Positions 55,897-64,000 of a stretch of DNA of 64,000 nt are shown piece by piece. How positions within the stretch are numbered: position 1 is the first letter of the stretch; the number at the start of each line of letters is the position of its first letter. A model generated the notes under the pieces. It was not told where the DNA came from. It ran no database searches and saw only the letters and a list, made by a program, of their open reading frames with translations. Both the position numbers and the translations under genes were made by a program. The DNA comes from Symsagittifera roscoffensis (Eukaryota > Xenacoelomorpha > Acoela > Convolutidae): positions 78,472,512 through 78,536,511 of the forward strand of contig NC_087064.1 in NCBI RefSeq assembly GCF_963678635.1. The letters run 5' to 3'.

Positions 55897-57039
55897 ATGT
55901 TCCGCTGCAACCTGCACGAAGGTCTTTCGGGTGTTGAGGTCCTTTCGAATGTCAACTACCCGCGACGTCACCCTGGGTCCACTCGGTACCGGACCGGCGG
56001 GCTCTGTGGGATTCGTTGATTTTTCCTTTCTGATGGGTGACTGGCCCGCTCGCTGAATAGGAACATTCCTGCCCAAGCTTCGGTCTCTCGCTCGGTTTAT
56101 TTCCTGTATCGCAGCTTTGGCCCCTTGCTCAAATTTTTCCTGGAACTGAGGTGCCAGATAGGTGTCCGAGGGGTCAGGTATCGTGTTTCTCGCGTTTGAA
56201 GGCGAGCTCACTCGCTGCGGGCCGCCACCTCACTGGGTCTATAAAGCTCATGATTCTTGGATTTGGCTGTCGTCTCGGTATTCATCATTGCCAGAACTTC
56301 CGGCGACAACTTGCTGACTCTAGCGTTATAGAGCTCTTTCAAGTGCTTTATCTCCTCTTCTTTGAAGAATATCTGCAGCTCTTCGTATTTTCGATTCCAT
56401 TCGTCACAGTCTTTCGCCTTTTCTTGAAGCTCGTTCAACTTCGTGCACAACTGCTCCCAGTCTTTGTTTTTCTTCTCCAGAGTCTCATTCGTCTCCGCCG
56501 TTTGTATCTGAATTTCGTTCATTCTGACTTTTTATTGGAGGAGCCGCTGTTGGGGAGTCTGCTGAATGTGATGGGCCCGGCCCGTCAGGTGATCGCTTGG
56601 CTCCAATGAGGGGCTCTGCAGGCCGAACAGGTAGGGGCATTTCCCCTAACCGGTAGTCCCTCTGCTCGCCTAGTACAAGTTCACGAGCTACGTCGTGACC
56701 CGACATTTTCCCTCGTCGCCATCTCATGAGTCCGTTACGATCTCTCTCGGCGGTTCCGGACGCGCCAAAGGCCAACATCAAGACCACCTCCGTGGAGCCT
56801 TCCCCTGGAGCTTCCCTTCCCAACGCATTGAGGAGTGCGACGGTGAACATCGCCAGCTCCAGTTCCTCCAATCCAAAGTTGCAATCGATCAACCACTGAT
56901 ACACCTCGTCCAGAGCCGTTCCTAGGCTCGCTGAGCTAAAATCCATCAAATCGTTGGTATCACTCAATCTTCTTCGTGTGTGTCTTGTCATGTTTCGCTG
57001 ATTTAGTTCAAAGTCAATAACGGAAGTACGATCAATCAA
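55897..57039 (-). pseudogene. ORF2 N-terminal fragment, unit U1
   Basis: 185 codons open from 57039 (LDEVYQWLIDCNFGLEELEL; GSTEVVLMLAFGASG), then the coiled coil (56522-56340) and the RPSEVAA linker. It ends at QVAAEHP, before the SGNH core, so this copy has no catalytic block. Confidence 0.75.
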
Positions 57040-57085
57040 GATCTAAAAAACAAGTCACGACTTAGGTTAATCATTCCAATATGTT

Positions 57086-57375
57086 TCATCTCTTGGATAA
57101 AACACCATTCACATCTTTTAAAAACAGTCCATTGAAACTCTCTTTTGGTTTTAGTTTAAAAACTAGCACCGAGGTGGATCGTCCTGCGATCTTGTCAGAA
57201 TAACATAATTGAGCGCTGTCACCTTTCGTACCTGGAGTGTTCCAGGCTTCCATAACATAAGCATCACATAAAACATAACCTAACAATAACATAACATACA
57301 AATATCACACATCAACACTATCACATAAAAGCCTAATACATAATGCCTAACTTAAAACTTAGTCCTAATGCCTAA
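57086..57375 (-). other. ORF1/ORF2 spacer of B, unit U1
   Basis: AT-rich spacer; ends at CCTAATGCCTAA, which is joined at 57375 to the middle of the macro-like region by a deletion of roughly 400 bases. Confidence 0.55.
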
Positions 57376-58500
57376 GTGCTTTCTAAAAACTTATATCCGC
57401 GGTTATCGCTATAGCGCACGTAAATCCCTTGAGCATGAAATCACTGTCCGTGATAACGATACTAATTGAATAGTGATTTGGTAGATCAAAATTTTAATCA
57501 AAAATTTGTCCAAAAGGCATTTTTGCCCTCCGTTTCCAGCTCTTCGGTTTCCCTAGCCGATTTAAATTTTTTGATCTTAAGGTTTTCGGTGTGGGTGAGT
57601 CCTACAGCCACTCTCCGAACAAAAATATCCATCGACGTCCCCGTCGATCGCCCAAGATCGAGCAGATCGTGATTGGATTCTGGAACGCGTAAAGGACCAT
57701 CTGGAGCGACCCAGTTGTAGTGACTGGACTCAGTATTGTGGTGACTGATGTAATTGATGCTATTTCGATAGTCATTCTGAATCGTAAAGATTGTCTTTTT
57801 CGGACCTGCTGGCAGATCATGGAGCCATTCAAGCACTCGCAGGTTTTTCAATTCTTGCTCATGCATCTGCTACATCTCTGGTTCCAACTCCACTTCTGTG
57901 CCAGTCTTGTTCTGTGCAATCAACCAGGTCAATCACTTGTGACGCCACTATTTCGTCCAGGCCCACTATCGAGTCCATAACATCGCTCAAAACTATCCTC
58001 TCTACGACAAAATCCTCGCCATATGTGTTATATTTTTTCTGCCCTGGTGTGTTTCCATGGTGAAGGGAAAGTCAGGCTGCACTCCTTTATCAACTTCAGT
58101 TTGTTCTGGACAGTCCCAATCTTCTTCGGCATATTGAACATTTTCGTCTTCCATATCCACTCGCTCGTTTCACTCCATGTCCAGTGCCAGATCGCAATTA
58201 TCTACCACCTCATTCCCGTAGTTTGTGTCGCGCGTGCCTATTTCATTCACCTCGCAGGCAGGATCCACTATCAAATAGTCCTCATCATGCCTGTCGGCTG
58301 GAATACACCAGTCCTCCGATGAGGCATTGTGGCGCTTGATGTTCTCGAAATGAGCTTCCCGTCCGGTACTCAATCGAAAAAAAAGGACCTTCTTCGTGCA
58401 TCTCAGTGACTTGAAATGAGCCGCGCAATTTTTTCAGCATTCTTTTGGTTTCTTTGGTGGAACTACCTCCTGGAACACCCAGACATAATCTCCGACTGAG
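57376..58500 (-). pseudogene. pol C-terminus, unit U1, macro-like domain cut
   Basis: GPY/F region, WCIPADRHDEDYLIVDPACE, acidic linker, and 122 open codons (57866-57498) with STGTSMDIFVRRVAVGLTHT. Only the start of the macro-like region (ITDSDFM, ITADISF-stop-KAL) remains; its LVT and PVYDPN parts are deleted. Confidence 0.7.
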
Positions 58501-58523
58501 TAGGCTTTTGTATCCGCAGTCTT

Positions 58524-59330
58524 CTAATCAAATCTTCGTTTTCGTCTAATTAGAGCCTGCTGCGTGTTCCTCCTGCATAAATCATTAAGTTCCTGCTGCC
58601 TCCTGATCACATCGCGCACGTTCGTTTGTGGTGCCGTTTTCTTTCCTTCGTACTCAGGGTAGAAGGAAATTAATGGAAGTGCTTTCTCGTGACCGGTCAA
58701 CATTATGTGCGGGCTCATTCCCGTGGTGAATGTTCTGCCCTGTTATAAGCGACCGTCACTTGCGGCAAGTGCCTATTCCACTCATCCATGTATCGTGAGC
58801 AATAAACGCTCAACATGGACACTAACGTGCGATTCTCCCTTTCAACTAGGCCATTCGTTTGTGGGTGATAAGTGGTCGAGTGGGCCTGTGCTACTTGCGA
58901 CCTCTTCATTAACTCCTTCGTGAGATCACCCACGGATGCTTTGCCATTGTCTGATTGGAATGTGATTTGTCAAGTGATCGCACGTTTCACCCGCTGATGC
59001 TGTCATGCAGGGAGCTGCCTCAGCAAACTTCGTGAAGTGATCAATCATTACCAGCACTTGATTGTTGCCCGTGGCTGTCATGCGTATTTTTTAGGATGAT
59101 CAGTTTGCACCACCTCATTGAATCCTGATGACTCTATTGACTGCAGAGGAAACCTCAATTTCCCGGGGCCCTTCGCCTGCTGACATGATAAGCAAACAGA
59201 AATCCACTTTTCACAGCCTTGATGGCCCATCTGATCATGTGAACGAAAGAGCAATTCAGTTTGGTACAACTGTGGTAGCACTATCGAATTTTATTTGTAA
59301 AGGACTTGTCCTCTTCCTTTCGTTTGCAGG
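58524..59330 (-). pseudogene. Integrase, unit U1 (attached to the body of B-upper pol)
   Basis: Segments 59281-59078, 58933-58715 and 58718-58524 with QTDH, SDNGKAS and LVERENRT. Frameshift from extra T residues near 59091, and a deletion of about 33 bases near 58966. Same 20-residue gap in the zinc domain. Confidence 0.8.
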
Positions 59331-59429
59331 CCACGATCCCGTCTTTATTCAAGTACAACAAGTCCTTTCTCTTTAAATAAAACAGCTTAAGGATCTTGTA
59401 GCTGTCTTATTCCAAATCACTTTTGTCAG

Positions 59430-59815
59430 GTGCTCCGTTTTTGATCTATCTCTTTAGATTACTCGTCATTCTATCATTTCGCTGAGACTTTAAGAGGTCC
59501 GACAGTCGGTACCTGGCTTTCAGATATGTCTTTATCACATTCAGTTGTCCGCTAACTATCTCCGGTGCATGGGCATTGTCCATCAACTTAACAGACTATA
59601 TTTTTTCCAATGCCTCTTGCACTGTTGGTTCCATGTTGGTACGGACGACCGTAGCATGCGGAAGTAACCTAGTCGGACGTTTCAAAACTGCTATTAACTC
59701 AAGCTCGTCTGCGGCAATATCCACTACCGTGCCCTCCTCATCGGAGTTATTTACGGTCTCTGTCTGGGTCTTGATGCATTTCTCTATCAAGCCCGCGCTG
59801 CTTCCATTCTACTAA
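59430..59815 (-). pseudogene. Linker between RNase H and integrase, B-upper
   Basis: DIAADELELIAVLKRPTRLL and VVRTNMEPTVQEALEKI, as in B-lower, with a stop near 59596. Followed by KARYRLSDLLK in a separate frame. Confidence 0.7.
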
Positions 59816-61430
59816 GAGCACGATTGTCTACGCGCAACCTGAAGGGAGCAGTCCCTAAGCAGGCTCTGTATTTTTGAAGAAAGCGCTCACCGCGAACATC
59901 TCCGCCTTTGGTGCACCGTGTTTCATTTCAGTGTTGCTCAGGACTTTACTTCCGTAAGCTATGGCTCTTCCCATTCGACGCCTGTTCCTGGTGAAGTATG
60001 CCCGATATCGCAACTACTGATGCATCTGTATCTAGCACAAACATCCCCTTTTCTGTCGGCATGCGGAGGACCGTAGCCTCGCAAAGTTCGCACTTGATGT
60101 TCTCAAAGGAGACCTGAGCCTCGTCAGTCCAGCTGAATTTCTTACCCTTATTTCGCATCAACTTCTGCATGGGGTATATCTTGTCAGCATACCCTTTGAT
60201 AAACTCTCGGTAGTAATTAGCGAATCCGAGAAAGCTCATCAATTGCGTGTCTTTCCATGTCAACACCGCTTCAACCGATCCGGGATTTGGTCTGACACCG
60301 TGTTCATCTACAAGGCGACCCAGTTACTTGATTGAATCTCTCAGGATTTCGCACTTGGAAGGTTTGCATTTCAGACCGGCTTGTTTCATGCAAGTAATGA
60401 CCTCTTCTAGTCTTTTTATATCGTCCTCCAGCGTTGATGTCGCAATGACCACGTTGTCAACCTAACACATTATGAGGTTGCCATACTTTTTAGTTACATT
60501 AGTGAGTGCCTGAGCCATTAATCATTGGAACGTAGCCGTCGCATTGCAAAGTCGAAACGGCATTCTTTTCCACTGGTACAGCCCCAGTTCACTTGGAAAG
60601 CCTGTTTTCTCTCAATCTTGTTTCCCGGGGCGCACTTGCCAGAACGCAGAGCCCGAATCCAACGTCTTGAAGAATTTTGCATCTCCTAACTTGAAGAGGC
60701 TCTCGACGATGCGTGGAATTAGGTATGCGTACTTTATCGTTACCGCAGTCAGGTAGCGGAAATCACAACAAAACCTAAGTTGCCCCCTTCGTTTTTGCCA
60801 TGACCCCGCCGCAAGCCCACAGGGACTTCGACGGTTCAATCATGTCGCATTCCATTAACATTTTAATTTCTTTTCGGCATGCTTCTGACTTATGTGGGGT
60901 CATTCTCCTAGCTCCCTCCCTATGAGGTATCGAACCCTCTTCTATTTCTATCTCATATTCTACAAAATTGCAGCCGCCTATATCAGCCTTTAGCTTCGAA
61001 AAAACGTCTGCGTTCTGATTCAACACCGCTCTGAGCGAGTCCTGCTCCTTATCTGATAATTTTCCTGTCGAGTACTCTTTCTCAGGTAGTAACGGCTTGT
61101 TTGATGCTAATTCTGTTTCTGTTGATCTCTCAGGAAAATTTGAGCAACTAGACAGCCCATCGTTTGTCTCTGATTTGATTGAAAACAACTTTTTAGAAGA
61201 CTTCAATTCACTTATCCCCTTTAGTATGCATTCTTGGTTGGCAATTAAAGGACATTCAGTTACTTCATATTTCTTGAAACTCTCCACACTCCGATACTCT
61301 GCGCTCAGAGGCAATGCGTAACCAAGTTTCTTGCCACTTTGTACCGTCGCCATTTTTGCCTCGGTGTTCAACAACACACTCGCACACAGTTCGCTCTGAC
61401 TGAATGAGAATTTCTTCCTAGAATAGCTGA
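59816..61430 (-). pseudogene. Reverse transcriptase and RNase H start, B-upper
   Basis: 200 open codons (61377-60775) cover the pre-RT region and RT fingers (VEYEIEIEEGSIPHREGARR); 60839-60612 has FFKTLDSGSAFWQV with the first Asp. The YVDD box reads stop-V-D-N at about 60460; the Tyr-to-stop change is shared with B-lower, while the second half differs. RNase H keeps LDTDAS (near 60030). Confidence 0.85.
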
Positions 61431-62861
61431 CCTTTTACTGTTTGGATTGGGAATCAGACACACCTGTCTGTCGTTACTAAGCTCATTCAGGTTTCTCGTC
61501 CTAAATGTCGCCTTTACAGCCTGATGTGGTTTTTACCTAAATTTCAGATCTAGGAAAATTGGCACCTTTGTTTGGTTAACCAGGATTTTATTAATTGGTT
61601 TCTTTTCATACTTCCTCTCTGGGTCTTTAATTCTTATCAACCCGTTCCCGTTGAGGTCAATCGTGACATCGAAGTTACGCACAAAATCTCGTCCTAGGGT
61701 GAACTGGTCGGACTCATCAAGATTCTCGACGACCAGGAAATTCATCCAGAGAAATCTTCCTCCTAGCTGCAACGAGATGATAGGGGTCCTTCCGGTTACG
61801 CATATTTCACCCTGATTAGCCGCTGCCAGTCTGAAATTAGTCGGAATCAGGTCCGACCTATCAAAAGCCATGTTGGTCCAAGTACTCACAGGCATGACAC
61901 TGACCACTGCTCCGGTGTCAAATAGTCCCTTCACGTCTAGTACATGCGCGGCCAGATCTGCTTCAGAGCCTATGTGGACTGCGCGTCTTGTTCGAGCATG
62001 GCAGTGTGTCCTATTTGTCGGACCTTAAGCTCTTCTCGACCGATGTAGATCCGGCCTACCTGGTCAACTGCATCGGTCACCTGAGCTTTGGTGTAATTGT
62101 TTATGACGTTCACGTTCATGAGAATTGGGTATGGGCCATAAACTTCAATGCAGTGTCCATCTACTTTCATTAGCCTCGGTCCACTTGTTGTGAGTAACGC
62201 TCTCAGTGACCCAGTTTGGAGTCTTTCTGTCTCAGGTATCCGCGTAGATGTCCAGGTGTACTACTGTGATCTCGGGCGGCTCGCTCAAGTTCTTCAGCAC
62301 CTGATGGCCCGCGACCGATATGATCGACATTATTTTCGTCCCCTCTCTTGTCATGCCGAAGGTCTTTCCCGAGATGACATTCAACTTTAGACCCTGCTTC
62401 TTGGGTTGTTGGTTATCCTCTTTTTTCGTTGTTCTTCCTAGAATGTCAAGTTTCTCGCGCAGCTCTGTATTTTCTAACTCTGACCATACCCACTGCTCAA
62501 CCTCTTTGGTGGCCAATTCTTGCTGAACATTCTGTAATAAGGTCCGTGTCTTTAGGCCATAATCCACTTTGAGCGCACCGGCTGACTCTGCCTGCAGGCT
62601 CGAGGCAATCACCTCTTCAGATAAGATCTTCAAGTTCTTGGTCTTGAATGTGCCTGCTGTCACCTCTTTCTTCCACGATTCGGCTCCATTCATCAGGCGG
62701 GCTCGACTAGCCTTGAACCCCGAAAGCGCCTCTTCATGGCGGGGACGCTTCGCGTCCGCTACTGCATCCCAGAATTGAGAGCATTCCGACTTTAAATAAC
62801 CCTTCAAATTACAGAAGAAGCATCTCGGTCCATATTTCATTATGAGCCGTCCATATTTCAT
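61431..62861 (-). pseudogene. Zinc knuckle and aspartic protease, B-upper
   Basis: One CCHC knuckle (CFFCNLKGYLKSEC; the His position is Tyr here) near 62820, a helical linker, then the protease: LFDTGAVVSVMP (DTG) near 61925 and LGRDFVRNFDV near 61690. B-lower lacks this protease. Frame breaks near 62235 and 61960. Identifies what the B-lower deletion removed. Confidence 0.8.
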
Positions 62862-64000
62862 TATGAGGTGAAGTGTGTGGCCAACATGATTTTTAGCTCA
62901 TCACTTTTTACTCCATCCATGAATTTTGAGGCAATCGCCAAGTTCCGCTCCGATATTCTCTCATCAGGGTTGCGTCTCCTTCTGAGTAACTCGAGGTCAT
63001 CCAAAAACTTGTCTATGGATTCGTCATCTCTTTGACGCCTCTTTTCAAAGTTCACCATAACTTGACGCCCCTGTACACCCGAGCCGAAGCGATTCAGCAA
63101 GATATCGAATATTTTGCCAGCACTGTCTCGTTCATTAGCCCTTTTCGCCAATACACAGCTTAGGGCGTTCCTTCTAGGTTGCTTGTCAGTGCGCTGCATT
63201 CCTCTTTCTTGAAGAGATTCTCTTCCTCGAAGTGTAACTTCATCACCTCTATCCAGGTACCGATGCAGCCATCTGATTCGTCCTTGTATGATTTCGGCTT
63301 TTTGATTGTCCTTCTTGACCTCTCTCCTCTCTTGGGTGACTTCGAGAGTTTGGTGTTGAATGTTTCAAGAGATCTATTCAAGGGCTCAAACATTGAAGCG
63401 TACATCGTTGTGTCCTGCGAGACGGTAGTCAGATCTGGCACTGATCTGACTTGTGGCATTGTCGGTGACTGTGCCCCCGACGTCGCTTCCGCTTCTGGCG
63501 GAGCCGGATTCGTCCGACCCGCCCTCGACGGGGCTGCCCTGGGTCTCTCCCTATGGTTAGACTCGAAGCTGGTTCTTGATCTCGGCTGGGCCCCTGCATA
63601 ACTGCGGGCTCCGCCTCCGTCAGTCGTTTGGCGTGAGTCCTCCGCTGGAGCGTGACGATTCTCCGGGTTGCCACTGTTCATGATCTCATCAAGCTTCCGC
63701 ATCTAACCTTTTCTCCAGGCTAGTCATCGTATGAGCATAGGTGTTGTCGTGATCGTTCAATAATCGCTCGATCTCTCTCGTCATCTTAACGTCTGTTTCT
63801 TGTGACTTCTTGGTCGCCAGCTCCAAATTTTCCGCCAGGCACTGATCGATGTTCCGAATCAGCTGGGCCTGATCACTTCTCGCTTGTGACTTTAAGTCTC
63901 TCAGCTCATCGTTCAATCTTTTATGGCCTTTTTGAGCCCCTTTTTCAACTCGATCCATCTTCTTGGTCATATCGTGTCGCAGTTCTTCAAGGCTTGTCAT
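62861..64000 (-). pseudogene. gag: gag, B-upper, cut by window edge
   Basis: Open at the right edge (MTSLEELRHDMTKKM), coiled coil, frameshift near 63700 (a short deletion joins RLDAEA to MRKLDEI), capsid-like region with SYKDESDGCIGTWIEVMKLH, frameshift near 63170, and FEKRRQRDDESIDKFLDDLE. It ends at the HFTS-stop where knuckle 1 is deleted. Confidence 0.8.

Larger units (their letters stand above)
55897..59012 (-). repeat. 3116-bp tandem unit U1
   Basis: CATGCAGGG of integrase occurs at about 59012 in intact context and at 55896 joined to ORF2 sequence, giving a period of 3116. The shared bases around the junction (CAGGG / CTGGGG) suggest a microhomology join. The junction differs from that of the B-lower units. 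Confidence 0.8.
48038..64000 (-). mobile_element. Element B-upper, continuing beyond the window
   Basis: Minus-strand order: gag (from the right edge), one zinc knuckle, protease, RT, RNase H, then two copies of integrase to macro-like to ORF2 N-terminus, then ORF2. It is nearly identical to B-lower over shared parts and carries the same stops and deletions, so the two are copies of one already-dead element. Confidence 0.8.

Overview
The window is eukaryotic, most likely from an invertebrate animal. It holds no host gene that I can recognise and no rRNA, tRNA, operon or CRISPR array. It is a nest of decayed retroelements: a truncated LINE at each side of one large element, and three bodies of Ty3/gypsy-type LTR elements in both orientations. 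The animal assignment is an inference from the CR1-like LINE and the Ty3/gypsy pol; I cannot name the phylum.

Layout. 1-676: 3' end of a LINE with a (CAA)8 tail. 676-21697 (+): element A, a giant Ty3/gypsy-like element of about 21 kb. It has a repeat-rich leader, a 2317-bp tandem duplication of leader plus gag start, gag-PR-RT-RNaseH-IN in a single reading frame broken by frameshifts and stops, a GPY/F-like module, and a C-terminal macro-domain-like region. A second very long reading frame follows (14181-20364) that begins with a coiled coil and an SGNH/GDSL hydrolase domain, and then the 3' LTR. 21797-21978: remnant of a LINE reverse transcriptase. 22615-27937 (-): element R, an inverted 5' fragment of the same family as A (LTR, leader, minisatellite, gag). 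27938-47930 and 48038-64000 (-): two copies (B-lower, B-upper) of a more diverged element with the same gene order. They lie head to tail, and both carry the same inactivating mutations. Inside them a module (integrase, macro-like domain, spacer, N-terminus of the second ORF) is itself tandemly repeated, three times in B-lower and twice in B-upper.

How the parts work together. ORF1 supplies the usual capsid, protease, reverse transcriptase, RNase H and integrase. The unusual part is the cargo: a Poa1p-like macro (ADP-ribose-binding-type) domain at the end of pol, and a second polyprotein-sized ORF with one canonical SGNH esterase domain, one degenerate SGNH-like domain, and several conserved segments of unknown function. 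Both features occur in the A and B families, which differ strongly in protein sequence, so the architecture is an inherited lineage trait and not a chance insertion. In A the SGNH catalytic residues remain readable; in B the serine is lost.

Every full-length reading frame in the window is interrupted. A 478-codon ORF of unknown function at 28993-30429 (-) is the longest intact frame in the B copies. The track-style ORFs inside the 14-bp minisatellites and antisense to the coding regions are not treated as genes. The LTR start points are uncertain; the 3' ends are well defined by where A and R stop matching.
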